64,000 nt of DNA. Source: JAGRGG01 sp965217265. GTDB taxonomy: Bacteria > Pseudomonadota > Alphaproteobacteria > Geminicoccales > Geminicoccaceae. Location: the NCBI GenBank assembly GCA_965217265.1, contig CBDCHP010000013.1, forward strand, positions 183,205 through 247,204, given 5' to 3'. Shown here piece after piece: positions 17,270-25,515 of the stretch (its first letter is position 1; each line of letters begins with the position of its first letter). Below the pieces are notes generated by a model that saw only the letters and a list, made by a program, of their open reading frames with translations, was not told the origin of the DNA and ran no database searches. The position numbers were made by a program, and so were the translations under genes.

Positions 17270-18258
17270 GCTTCAAGGCCTTGATCGTCGATAAGACGCA
17301 AGACGGCACGATCGACCAGCGCATCGACGATTTGGACGTGGACGCCCTGCCCGGGGGCGAGGTCCTCGTCCGCGTGGCGCACTCGACGCTCAACTACAAG
17401 GACGGCTTGTGCCTCACCGGCAAGGGCGGGCTCGTTCGAACCTACCCGCACGTGCCGGGCATCGACTTCGCCGGCACGGTCGAGGCGTCCGACGATCCCG
17501 ACTTGAAGCCGGGCGACGAGGTGATCCTCACCGGCTGGCGGGTCGGCGAGGCGCGCTTCGGCGGCTACGCCCAGATGGCGCGGATCAAGGCCGGCTGGGC
17601 CGTGAAGCTGCCTGAGGGCTTGAGCGCCCGCCAAGCGATGGCGGTCGGCACGGCGGGCTTCACCGCAATGCTGGCGATCATCGAACTGGAGCGCCGCGGC
17701 CTCGCGCCCGACAAGGGCGAGGTCCTGGTCACGGGGGCCGCCGGCGGCGTCGGCTCGGTCGCGACCGCGATCCTGGCCAAACTCGGCTACGACGTCGCCG
17801 CCGTCACCGGCCGGCCCGAAGCGGCCGACTATCTCAAGGGCTTGGGCGCGAAGTCGATCGTCGATCGGGCCGAGTTGACCGAAGCGAGCCCCAAACCGCT
17901 CGAATCCGAGCGCTGGGCGGCTTGCGTCGACGCCGTCGGCGGCACGATGCTCGGCCGCGTCCTCAAGCAGGTGAAATACGGCGGCACGGTGGCGGCCGTC
18001 GGGCTCGCCGGTGGGGCCGCCATCGAGGGCGCCACCGTCGTCCCCTTCCTCCTGCGCGGCGTCGCCCTCGTCGGCATCGACTCGGTCATGCGCCCGCGCG
18101 AGGGCCGGATCGAGGCGTGGAACCGCATCGCCCGCGACCTGCCCACCGACAAGCTCGACGCGATGACCGAGACGGCGACGCTGGAAGACCTGCCCAAGCT
18201 GGGCGCGGCGATCCTCAAGGGGCAGGTCAAGGGGCGGGTGGTGGTCGACATCGGCTGA
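17266..18258 (+). CDS. AcuI/YhdH-family acrylyl-CoA reductase-like oxidoreductase
   Basis: Medium-chain NADPH-dependent reductase of 330 residues. The family reduces acryloyl-CoA to propionyl-CoA and acts in DMSP/acrylate and 3-hydroxypropionate metabolism. Features are LNYKDGLCLTGKGG near residue 45, PGIDFAGTVE near 62, and the nucleotide-binding VTGAAGGVGSVATAILAKLG near 150; Zn ligands are absent as expected. The GTG start is coupled to the acyl-CoA synthetase by GTGA, which suggests the two act on the same pathway. It converges on the RTX gene, with a strong hairpin between. Confidence 0.85.
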   Translation: MSFKALIVDKTQDGTIDQRIDDLDVDALPGGEVLVRVAHSTLNYKDGLCLTGKGGLVRTYPHVPGIDFAGTVEASDDPDLKPGDEVILTGWRVGEARFGGYAQMARIKAGWAVKLPEGLSARQAMAVGTAGFTAMLAIIELERRGLAPDKGEVLVTGAAGGVGSVATAILAKLGYDVAAVTGRPEAADYLKGLGAKSIVDRAELTEASPKPLESERWAACVDAVGGTMLGRVLKQVKYGGTVAAVGLAGGAAIEGATVVPFLLRGVALVGIDSVMRPREGRIEAWNRIARDLPTDKLDAMTETATLEDLPKLGAAILKGQVKGRVVVDIG

Positions 18259-18265
18259 AGGGCGT

Positions 18266-18288
18266 GGGGGACGGGCGCGCCGTCCCCC
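18266..18288. terminator. Hairpin between the convergent acuI-like and RTX genes
   Basis: Perfect 9-bp stem GGGGGACGG / CCGTCCCCC around a GCGCG loop, 8 bp after the acuI-like stop. There is no T-tract on either side, but symmetry and position suggest a shared bidirectional stop. Confidence 0.5.
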
Positions 18289-18315
18289 TGCCGTGCCCGA
18301 TGCTGTTGGGTGCGC

Positions 18316-19422
18316 TCAGCCGATGCCGAAATTAACGTCGATGTCGATCGCGCTCAGAGCGATCTTGGTCACGTCGACGAACGTGATCAAGCGTGTACCC
18401 GCCTCGGCGCCGCTGAGCGAGCCCGTATCAAAGATCAGGCTGCCGTTGCGCAGCGTAACGCCCTCGTCGCCCGCCCCGAACGAGCCGTCGCCGTTGCTAT
18501 CGAGCGTGTCGCGCCGCAGATCGTCGAACGAGACGCCAATCGAAACGTGATCCTCCACGCTCTTGAAGTCGAGAATGGCAAGGTTGACCGATGGATCGCC
18601 AGGACCGCTATTGAACGTGACGTCGTCGTGCCCGCCGCCGAGAAACAGGCGGTCGTTGCCGGAACTGTTGCCATATGCCCCGTAATCATCGTCGCCGCCG
18701 TTGAGGCGGTAGAGGTCGTTGCCGGCCCCGTCCTCGACGGTTTCGCTGCGTGAGGAACCAAAGACCTTATCGTTTCCCCCGCCCGGCACGACCCTGACAA
18801 TTTCAATGTCCGTTCCGCCCAGGGCGCGCAGACCGATACGATCGGCGGCGTCGCCCGTCACGATGTCTTCGATCTGCTCGACATCGCGCAGCGTGATCGT
18901 CGCGGTCCCGCCGGCGTCGGCGACGGCGAAACGCTGGTCCTCGCCGACGCCGAGCGCCAGAACGCTCACGCTGCCGCTGGCCTCTTGCAGCTCGAAGCCG
19001 AAATAGTCGGTGTCGGCGCCGCCGTCGAAGAGGTCGTTGCCGTCGCCGATCCGCCAAGTCGCGGTGTCGACGCCGCTCTCGCCGTACAAACGGTCGTTGC
19101 CCTGCCCGCCCTCCAACTCGTCGCCGTCGGCGCCGCCGAAGAGGGTGTCGACTCCCGCTCCGCCGTAGAGATCGTCGGAACCTGCACCACCAAAAAGCCT
19201 ATCGGCGCCGACGCCACCCTGCATGATGTCGTTGCCGGCATCGCCGTAAAGCCGGTCGTTGCCGGCGTCGCCGTACAGACGATCGTCGTTGGCCCCGCCG
19301 TAGATCAAGTCGTCGCCGCCCTTGCCGAAGATTAGGTCGCGCGCACCCAATCCTCGGATCTCGTCGCTGCCACCCGTACCTGTGAGCGTGTCTTTGCCGC
19401 TCGTGCCCTTGATCAGCGCCAT
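18316..19422 (-). CDS. RTX-type calcium-binding repeat protein
   Basis: Probably a secreted protein of 368 residues. The first 120 residues are a run of about ten RTX nonapeptides of the GGxGxDxLx type (for example YGDAGNDRLYGDAGND, FGGAGSDDLYGGAG), which fold as Ca2+-bound beta-rolls. A less regular set of Asp/Gly repeats follows, and the C-terminus is hydrophobic/acidic (LSAIDIDVNFGIG), as in type I secretion signals. There is no N-terminal signal peptide, which also fits type I export, but no transporter genes are nearby. No enzymatic domain is recognised. The start is preceded by GAGGAGGG. Confidence 0.8.
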   Translation of the reverse strand: MALIKGTSGKDTLTGTGGSDEIRGLGARDLIFGKGGDDLIYGGANDDRLYGDAGNDRLYGDAGNDIMQGGVGADRLFGGAGSDDLYGGAGVDTLFGGADGDELEGGQGNDRLYGESGVDTATWRIGDGNDLFDGGADTDYFGFELQEASGSVSVLALGVGEDQRFAVADAGGTATITLRDVEQIEDIVTGDAADRIGLRALGGTDIEIVRVVPGGGNDKVFGSSRSETVEDGAGNDLYRLNGGDDDYGAYGNSSGNDRLFLGGGHDDVTFNSGPGDPSVNLAILDFKSVEDHVSIGVSFDDLRRDTLDSNGDGSFGAGDEGVTLRNGSLIFDTGSLSGAEAGTRLITFVDVTKIALSAIDIDVNFGIG

Positions 19423-19613
19423 AGCTTTTCATCCCTCCTCGATGACGCCAAAGACTTTACGTTACTTTGAATATTAATCATTTCTTGCCAGAATACTTGT
19501 AAATTTGGTCCAAGAAAAAGTCTAGATTTTATTCCAAGCCAATTGATGAAATTTTGTTAATCAAATTTTCTGCTTGTGGTGCGGCAGAATTTCGGCCGCC
19601 CCCATGATCTGAG
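19423..19613. other. AT-rich upstream region of the RTX gene
   Basis: Markedly AT-rich for this chromosome, with no gene seen. It probably holds the promoter of the RTX gene on the minus strand, but no clean -35/-10 pair with normal spacing was found. Confidence 0.35.
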
Positions 19614-19757
19614 GAACGCTTGCGCGTCCGCTGGCGCGGGGCCTTCTTTTCTCTTTTTTGCTTTTGTCCAGGGCTGGCTTCGGCGTTGGGGCAATCCTCG
19701 GCGACAAGCAGCAAAAAAGAAGGAAAGAAGCCCGCGCGGCAGCGCCCGCGAAGCGTT
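19614..19757. repeat. Inverted-repeat double-terminator element, copy 2
   Basis: The left arm starts GAACGCTTGCGCG and carries CTTCTTTTCTCTTTTTTGC. The right arm has GCAAAAAAGAAGG and ends CGCGAAGCGTTC. Its right edge abuts the TAG stop of cobK (reading TAGAACGCTTCGCG on the minus strand). The centre is a diverged version with CTCGGCGACAAG. Confidence 0.8.
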
Positions 19758-20486
19758 CTACAGCCTTTCCAGCCAAGCCACCGCCCCCGCCACGTCCGCG
19801 ACGCCCGCCCCTTCCGGTCGGCGCAGCATCACGACCGGCAAGCCCAGCCCCCGCGCGGCGTCGAGCTTGGCCAGCCCGCCCACGCCGCCGCTCGCCCGGC
19901 ACAAGACCGCCTCGATCGCCTCCTGCCGCAGCAGGTCCGTCTCCGCCTCGATCGTAAACGGCCCGCGCCCTCGGCGCCAGCGGGCGTTGGGCGGCAGGGC
20001 GGCGGGCGGCTCGACGCCCCGGACGAGGAAGGCGACGTCGGCCAACCCCGCCAGCACCGCCACCTCGCGCCAGCCGACGAGCGCCAGGACGCGCCGCGCG
20101 CGGAGTGCTTGCAGCCGGTCGAGCGCTGCCGGTATGTCCTCCACATCGTGCCAGTCGTCGCCGGACCCGGGCGTCCAGGCCGGCCGCTCCAGGCGCAAGA
20201 GCGGCACGCCCGCCAGGAGCGCCGCGTCGCGCGCGTTGGCCCGGATCTGCTGGGCATAGGGGTGCGTCGCGTCGATCAGGGCGGCGACCCGTTCGGCCCC
20301 GCACCACGCCGCCAGCCCCTCCGCCCCGCCGAAGCCGCCGACCCGCACGCCCCCCGTCGGCAGGCGCGGCGCCCCCGTGCGCCCGGCGAGCGAGGTCGTG
20401 ACGCGCCAGCCCAGTAAGGCATTGACTGCGTCGGCGAGGTCGTAGGCCTCGGCCGTGCCGCCCAGGACGAGGACGTGCCGCCTCAC
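19758..20486 (-). CDS. cobK: Precorrin-6A reductase CobK/CbiJ
   Basis: Reduces the macrocycle of precorrin-6A or cobalt-precorrin-6A with NADPH during corrin ring synthesis. The 242-residue protein begins with the typical nucleotide-binding VLVLGGTAEAYDLA and has the family motif ALIDATHPYAQQIRANA near residue 78. GTG 20486 overlaps the cbiD stop (GTGA), so it is the second gene of a cbiD-cobK pair; a longer open frame through cbiD is rejected. Its TAG stop lies at the edge of repeat copy 2. Confidence 0.88.
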   Translation of the reverse strand: MRRHVLVLGGTAEAYDLADAVNALLGWRVTTSLAGRTGAPRLPTGGVRVGGFGGAEGLAAWCGAERVAALIDATHPYAQQIRANARDAALLAGVPLLRLERPAWTPGSGDDWHDVEDIPAALDRLQALRARRVLALVGWREVAVLAGLADVAFLVRGVEPPAALPPNARWRRGRGPFTIEAETDLLRQEAIEAVLCRASGGVGGLAKLDAARGLGLPVVMLRRPEGAGVADVAGAVAWLERL

Positions 20487-21568
20487 CCCGCTTGCGCCAC
20501 CAGAGCCCCTACCCGATCGAAGATCATCACCTCGACTGTGATACCGGGCACGGCCGCCGCCGCCACGTCCCGCGCCCGCCCGGCCACCGCCCGCGCCAAC
20601 GGCACGCCCGACGATTCCGCCGCGGCCATGACCGAGGCCGCCGTCGTCGCGGCTTTCGCCGATACGACGAGGTCGGCCGGTGCGCCCAACGCCTCCAGCA
20701 GGCCCGCCAGCGCGGCCAGGTCGACCGTCGAGCGCTTCGAGTGCAGGTCGAGGTGCCCCTGCGCCAGCTTGACCAGCTTGCCGAAGCCGCCGGCGAGCGT
20801 CAGGCGCTCGACCGGGTGGCGGCGCAGGTACTTTAGCGTCCCGCCGACGAAGTCGCCCATGTCGAGGAGGGCGGCGTCGGGCAGGTTCAAGTGCCGCCGC
20901 ACCGCCGCCTCCGAGGTCGAGCCGGTCGCGGCGGCGAGGTGATCGAGGCCAGTCGCCCGCGCCACGTCGATGCCGCGGTGGATCGAGTGGATCCAAGCCG
21001 AGCACGAGAACGGCACGACGACCCCGGTCGTGCCCAGAATCGAGAGCCCGCCGACGATGCCGAGGCGCGGGTTCAAGGTCCGCTTCGCCAGTTCCTCCCC
21101 GTTCTCGACCGCGACCTCGATCATCAGGTCGGCCGGGGCACCGGCCGCGGCGGCGATCGCTGCCACGGCCTCGGTCATCATCGCCCGCGGCACCGGGTTG
21201 ATCGCCGGCTCGCCGACGCCGATCGGCAGGCCCGGCTTCGTCACCGTGCCGACGCCGGGACCGGCCTCGAAGCGCACGCCGGCCCCCCGTTCGAGCCGGC
21301 GCAGCGTGACCTCGACAACGGCCCCGTGCGTCACGTCCGGGTCGTCGCCCGCGTCCTTGACGATGCCGGCCCTGGCGTGGTCCCTTCCCTCCTCGGCCAG
21401 CACCAGGGCAAAGGTCGCCTCGCCGCCGCGCGGCAGCCGGATCGTCACGGGGTCGATGAAGCCCCGCCCGAACAGGGCCGACGCCGCCGAGGCCGCGGCG
21501 GCGGTCGCCGTGGCGCCGGTCGTGAAGCCGCGCCTCAGCGGCCGATCGTGGTTAACGGGTCCGCTCAC
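20483..21568 (-). CDS. cbiD: Cobalt-precorrin-5B C1-methyltransferase CbiD
   Basis: SAM-dependent methylation at C-1 in the anaerobic (early cobalt) B12 route. The 361-residue protein has the diagnostic N-terminus RRGFTTGATATAAAASAA and the later PFSCSAWIHSIHRGIDVA and GGFGKLVKLAQGHLDLHSKR motifs. GTG 21568 is the likely start. It overlaps cobK by 4 bp and diverges from cobB across about 120 bp. No cobalamin riboswitch is recognisable in that gap. Confidence 0.9.
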   Translation of the reverse strand: MSGPVNHDRPLRRGFTTGATATAAAASAASALFGRGFIDPVTIRLPRGGEATFALVLAEEGRDHARAGIVKDAGDDPDVTHGAVVEVTLRRLERGAGVRFEAGPGVGTVTKPGLPIGVGEPAINPVPRAMMTEAVAAIAAAAGAPADLMIEVAVENGEELAKRTLNPRLGIVGGLSILGTTGVVVPFSCSAWIHSIHRGIDVARATGLDHLAAATGSTSEAAVRRHLNLPDAALLDMGDFVGGTLKYLRRHPVERLTLAGGFGKLVKLAQGHLDLHSKRSTVDLAALAGLLEALGAPADLVVSAKAATTAASVMAAAESSGVPLARAVAGRARDVAAAAVPGITVEVMIFDRVGALVAQAG

Positions 21569-21688
21569 GTCCGGGTGCCTCGCCTCGCCGAGTGGCTGGT
21601 CGTGCGGTGGTGCGCGAGGCTATGCAAGCGTCGATCGCTCCCCCAATTCCTTGGGCGTAAACTTTGTCGGCGTTTTTTGGAAGAAGTC

Positions 21689-23023
21689 ATGCACGCACCG
21701 ACCATCCTGATCGCGGCCCCGATGTCGAACAGCGGCAAGACGGTGGTGACGCTCGGGCTGATCCGGGCGCTCGCCAAGCGCGGCCTGCGCGTCGGCTCGT
21801 TCAAGGTCGGGCCGGACTACATCGACCCCGCTTTCCACGCCCGCGCCTCGGGCCGGTCGTGCCTCAACCTCGACAGTTGGGCGATGCGCTTCGAGACGCT
21901 GGCGGGGCTCATGGACGAGGCCGGCGAGGGCGCCGACATCGTGATCGGCGAGGGGGTGATGGGCCTGTTCGACGGTGCTTCCGACGGCACCGGCTCGACC
22001 GCCGACGTCGCTTCCCTGTTCGGCTTGCCGGTCCTCCTCGTCGCCGACGTCAAGGGCATGGCGCAGAGTGCCGCGTCGCTTATCGCCGGCTTCATCGAGG
22101 CCCGGCCCGACGTCGAGATCGTCGGCGTCGTCTTGAACCGGGTCGGCTCCGCCGACCACGCGGCGACGATCCGCCAAGCCTGCGACGAGCGTTTCTCGAC
22201 CGCGATCGTCGGCTCCTTGCCGCGGGCGCAGGGCCTGTCCTTGCCGTCTCGGCACCTGGGCCTCGTCCAGGCGGCCGAGCACCCCGAACTCGACCTGTTT
22301 CTCGATCAAGCGGCTGACCTCGTCGCCGGCCACGTCGATCTCGATCGCGTCCGACGCTTGGCGCGGGCGCCGAGCGTCGGCAACGCCGGCCCGCCGCCCA
22401 AGCCCTGGCCCGCCCTCGGCGGCCGCATCGCGGTCGCGATGGACGCCGCCTGCAGCTTCGCCTACCCCGCCGTCCTCAGGGGCTGGCGCCGGGACGGGGC
22501 CGAGATCGTGCCGTTCTCGCCGCTCGCCGACGAGGCGCCCGACGCCCGTAGCGACGCCGTGTTCCTGCCCGGCGGCTACCCCGAACTCTACGCCCCGCGC
22601 CTCGCCGCGAACCGGGCCTTCATCAAGGGCCTGCACGCCGCCTCGCACCGCGATGCCTTCGTCTACGGCGAGTGCGGCGGCTACATGCTCTTGGGCGAGG
22701 GGTTGATCGATGCCGACGGCGCCCGCCACGCGATGGCCGGGCTCCTGCCGGTGACGACCAGCATCAAGGCGCCGAAGCTGCACCTCGGCTACCGCCGCCT
22801 CAAGGTCCTCGGCCGCACGCCGCTCGGGCGCCCTCCCCTCGCCTATCGCGGCCACGAATTCCACTACGCCGCCGAGACCGAACGCTGCGGCGGCGAGCCT
22901 CTGTTCGCCGTCACGGATTCGCGCGGGCGCGACCTCGGGCGGCAGGGCTGCGTCTTAGGCACCGTCGCCGGGTCGTTCTGCCACCTAATCGACCGGGTGC
23001 CGCATCTGGCGGTGGTGCGGTGA
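21689..23023 (+). CDS. cobB: Cobyrinate a,c-diamide synthase CobB/CbiA
   Basis: ATP- and glutamine-dependent amidation of the a and c carboxylates of (hydrogeno)cobyrinate. The 444-residue protein has an N-terminal dethiobiotin-synthetase-like domain with a P-loop APMSNSGKTVVTLGL and VGPDYIDPAFH. The C-terminal class I glutaminase-type domain has FLPGGYPELYA and the nucleophile Cys329 in GECGGYMLLGEGL. ATG 21689 (MHAPTILIAAP) is the family start; a much longer upstream open frame is antisense to cbiD and is rejected. Its TGA stop is the left edge of repeat copy 3. Confidence 0.92.
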   Translation: MHAPTILIAAPMSNSGKTVVTLGLIRALAKRGLRVGSFKVGPDYIDPAFHARASGRSCLNLDSWAMRFETLAGLMDEAGEGADIVIGEGVMGLFDGASDGTGSTADVASLFGLPVLLVADVKGMAQSAASLIAGFIEARPDVEIVGVVLNRVGSADHAATIRQACDERFSTAIVGSLPRAQGLSLPSRHLGLVQAAEHPELDLFLDQAADLVAGHVDLDRVRRLARAPSVGNAGPPPKPWPALGGRIAVAMDAACSFAYPAVLRGWRRDGAEIVPFSPLADEAPDARSDAVFLPGGYPELYAPRLAANRAFIKGLHAASHRDAFVYGECGGYMLLGEGLIDADGARHAMAGLLPVTTSIKAPKLHLGYRRLKVLGRTPLGRPPLAYRGHEFHYAAETERCGGEPLFAVTDSRGRDLGRQGCVLGTVAGSFCHLIDRVPHLAVVR

Positions 23024-23175
23024 ACGCTTCGCGTCGGTTGCGCCGGGCTTTCTCTTCTTTCTTTTTGCTAGTGTTAACGTAGGAGGTTGGCCGCGCCGCC
23101 GAGGGCCAGCCTCGGACAAAGACAAAGACAAAAAAGAAAAGGGAAAAGGCCGCGCGCCGAGCGCACGCGAAGCGT
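23022..23175. repeat. Inverted-repeat double-terminator element, copy 3
   Basis: Begins GAACGCTTCGCG inside the cobB stop codon and ends CGCGAAGCGTTC. The left-arm hairpin has changed sequence (CGG...CCG) while keeping complementarity. The centre has GTGTTAACG in the same orientation as copy 1. It separates cobB from the co-directional TRAP gene. Confidence 0.85.
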
Positions 23176-23241
23176 TCGGCATGGCCCCCGCCGCCGATTG
23201 CTCTACCTATTGGCCCAACCACACCGAACACGGGAGGAACC

Positions 23242-24327
23242 ATGCACCGCCGCCGCCTGCTCAACGCCGGGGCCGCCGCCGTTGGCGCCGGGATGATCGC
23301 CGCACCGATGGTCGCGAGGGCTCAGGAGAGCTACGCCTGGACGATGATCATGCCTTGGCCGAAGAACACGCCCGGCGTCGGCGTCAACGCCGAGCGGTTC
23401 GCGCGGCGGCTGGAGGCGATGTCGAACGGTCGGATCACGATCACGCTCTACGGGGCGGGCGAGCTCGTGCCGCCGTTCGAGGTCCTGGACGCGGTCGAGA
23501 CCGGCACGGCCGACCTCGCCCACGCGACGCCCTACTACTGGGTCGGCAAGGCGCCCGTGCTCAACTACTTCACCGGCGTGCCCTTAGGCTTGAACGCGAC
23601 CGAGCTCGCCGCCTGGATGCACTTCGGCGGCGGCATGGATCTGTGGCGCGAGGTCTACCAGGATTTCGGCGTCGTGCCGTTCTACGCCGGCAGCTCGGGC
23701 GTCCAGGCCGGCGGCTGGTTTCGCCGGCCCGTCGAGACGGTGGACGACTTGAAGGGCCTGAAGTTCCGCATCGCCGGCATGGGGGCGGAAGTCATGCGGC
23801 GCCTGGGCGCGTCGCCGGTCCTGCTGCCGCCGGGCGAGATCGGCCCGGCGCTCCTCTCGGGCACGATCGACGCCGCCGAGTGGATCGGCCCCTGGAACGA
23901 CCGCGCGTTCGGCCTCTACAAGGTGGCGCCGATCTACTACGTCCCCGCCTTCCACGAGCCGGGGCCGGGGCTGGAGATCATTGTCAATTCAAGCGTCTAC
24001 GAGTCCCTTCCCGAGGATCTCAAGCAGATCGTCGAGGCGGCAGCACTCGCGACCGCGCACGAGACGCTGGCCGACTTCACCTACCACAACGTCGCGACGC
24101 TCAAGCCCCTCTTGGCCGAGGAGGGCGTCGAGATGCGCGCATGGCCCGACCCGATCAAGGCGGCGCTGGCGAAGACCTCGATCGAGGTGCTGGAGGAACT
24201 GCGCCAGACCGACGCCCAGACCGAGAAGGTGGGGAAGAGCTACATGGACTTCCTGCGCCAGTCGGTCGCTTACGCCGACAGCTTCGACGGCGAGATGCTC
24301 AGCCTGCGCCGTCTCGGTTTTGGCTGA
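23242..24327 (+). CDS. TRAP transporter DctP-family solute-binding protein (orphan)
   Basis: Periplasmic binding protein of 361 residues. The N-terminus MHRRRLLNAGAAAVGAG...ARAQ looks like a Tat or Sec signal. DctP features follow: ETGTADLAHATPYYWVGKAP near residue 92, and the region LKGLKFRIAGMGAEVMRRLG around residue 170, with the arginine that normally salt-bridges a carboxylate ligand. GGGAGGAA precedes the ATG. No DctQ/DctM membrane partners are in the window, so it must work with genes elsewhere or act as a receptor. The 3' end overlaps cobT, which is convergent, by 29 bp inside a tandem repeat. Confidence 0.85.
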   Translation: MHRRRLLNAGAAAVGAGMIAAPMVARAQESYAWTMIMPWPKNTPGVGVNAERFARRLEAMSNGRITITLYGAGELVPPFEVLDAVETGTADLAHATPYYWVGKAPVLNYFTGVPLGLNATELAAWMHFGGGMDLWREVYQDFGVVPFYAGSSGVQAGGWFRRPVETVDDLKGLKFRIAGMGAEVMRRLGASPVLLPPGEIGPALLSGTIDAAEWIGPWNDRAFGLYKVAPIYYVPAFHEPGPGLEIIVNSSVYESLPEDLKQIVEAAALATAHETLADFTYHNVATLKPLLAEEGVEMRAWPDPIKAALAKTSIEVLEELRQTDAQTEKVGKSYMDFLRQSVAYADSFDGEMLSLRRLGFG

Positions 24328-25435
24328 CGGCTCTGCCGTCTCGGTTTTGGCTGACGGCGTCGTCCGTTTCGCCGCCCTTGCGCTTGCGGCCCTTCTTCGA
24401 CGTGTCCGCGCCCGCCGTGCTGACGGCCGCTTCCGCGAAGGTCGCCATGTTATTGTGGCAGGCGACGGCGGCGCGGACGATGCCCGCCGCGAGCGTGGCG
24501 CCGGAGCCCTCGCCCAGCCGCATGTCGAGGTCGAGCAGCGGCACGAGGCCGAGGTGCGCCAGCAGCCTGGAATGCGCCGGCTCGGCCGAGCGGTGCCCGG
24601 CGATGCAGTGCTCGATGCTCTTGGGGTCGAGGGCGTGCAGGACCAGCGCGGCGGCGCCCGCGACGTAGCCGTCGAGGATGACCGGCGTGCGCCTGAGACG
24701 GCCGGCGAGGATGCCCCCCGCCATCGCCGCGATCTCGCGCCCGCCGAGGCAGCGCAGCGCGTCGAGCGGCCCTTGCGCCAAGAGAGCCTCGTGCTTCTCC
24801 AGGCCGCGGGCGATCGCGTCCGCCTTGTGCTTAACGCCGTTTGCGTCGAGCCCCGTGCCTGGCCCCGCCCACGAGGCCGGCCCGCCGCCGACGAGGGCCG
24901 TGCACAGGGCGGCGGCGGCGGTCGTGTTGCCGATGCCCATCTCGCCCACGGCCATCAGGTCGAGGTCGTCGTCGGGTGCGGTGAGGCCGGCGTTGAAGGC
25001 GTCGACGCAGGAGGATTCGTCCATCGCCGGCGCCTTGGTGAAGTCCCTGGTCGGCCGCTCCAGATCCAGCGGGACGACGTGCAGCTCGGCGCCGGCGACG
25101 CGGGCCAGTTGGTTCACCGCCGCGCCGCCGGCCTCGAAGTTCGCCACCATCTGCGCCGTCACCTCGGCCGGGTAGGCCGAAATACCCTGCGCCGTGATGC
25201 CGTGGTTGCCGGCGAAGACGAAGACCGCCACCCGGTCCAACCTAGGCGGGTGCCGCCCCTGCCAGCCCGCCACCCAGCCGACGACGTCTTCGAGCCGGCC
25301 GAGCGCGCCCGCCGGCTTGGTCAGGACCGCCTCGCGCGCCGCCGCGGCGGTGACGGCGGCGGGATCGACGCCCGGCAGTTGCGTCAGCAGGTAGCGCACG
25401 TCGTCGAAGCTGCTCACCGGTGTGAGGCTGCTCAT
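24299..25435 (-). CDS. cobT: Nicotinate-nucleotide-dimethylbenzimidazole phosphoribosyltransferase CobT
   Basis: Makes alpha-ribazole phosphate for the lower ligand of B12 from nicotinate mononucleotide and dimethylbenzimidazole. The 378-residue protein has LTKPAGALGRLEDVVGW, FAGNHGITAQGISAYP, EMGIGNTTAAAALCTAL and the C-terminal EGSGATLAAGIVRAAVACHNNMATF with its conserved glutamate. After the normal end (FAEAAVS) there is a tail of about 35 residues, Lys/Arg rich and finishing with two AVSQNRDG repeats made by the DNA repeat. ATG 25435 is chosen over the upstream frame. It is divergent from cobS. Confidence 0.9.
   Translation of the reverse strand: MSSLTPVSSFDDVRYLLTQLPGVDPAAVTAAAAREAVLTKPAGALGRLEDVVGWVAGWQGRHPPRLDRVAVFVFAGNHGITAQGISAYPAEVTAQMVANFEAGGAAVNQLARVAGAELHVVPLDLERPTRDFTKAPAMDESSCVDAFNAGLTAPDDDLDLMAVGEMGIGNTTAAAALCTALVGGGPASWAGPGTGLDANGVKHKADAIARGLEKHEALLAQGPLDALRCLGGREIAAMAGGILAGRLRRTPVILDGYVAGAAALVLHALDPKSIEHCIAGHRSAEPAHSRLLAHLGLVPLLDLDMRLGEGSGATLAAGIVRAAVACHNNMATFAEAAVSTAGADTSKKGRKRKGGETDDAVSQNRDGRAVSQNRDGAG
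24308..24358. repeat. Tandem 27-bp repeat at the overlap of two convergent genes
   Basis: The 24-bp core beginning GCCGTCTCGG and ending GCTGACGGC occurs at 24308-24331 and again at 24335-24358. Each unit has 6-bp complementary ends (GCCGTC/GACGGC) that could form a hairpin. The first unit holds the TRAP stop codon. On the other strand the repeats encode a duplicated AVSQNRDG peptide at the CobT C-terminus. Confidence 0.85.
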
Positions 25436-25515
25436 CGGTCCTCGGCACGCGAAGGGGCACGAAAGGGGCGGCAATGTGGCGGCGAACCCCGGCCCTGTCG
25501 AGGGGGAGAAAGCCA

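Noticed and set aside
21569..21688. Possible cobalamin riboswitch between cbiD and cobB
   Set aside because: The gap is only 120 bp and no B12-box-like sequence was found by eye.
22985..23182. Short Lys/Phe-rich open frames inside the repeat elements
   Set aside because: They arise from the T-rich and A-rich arms and recur in every copy; the element is explained better as RNA hairpins than as coding.
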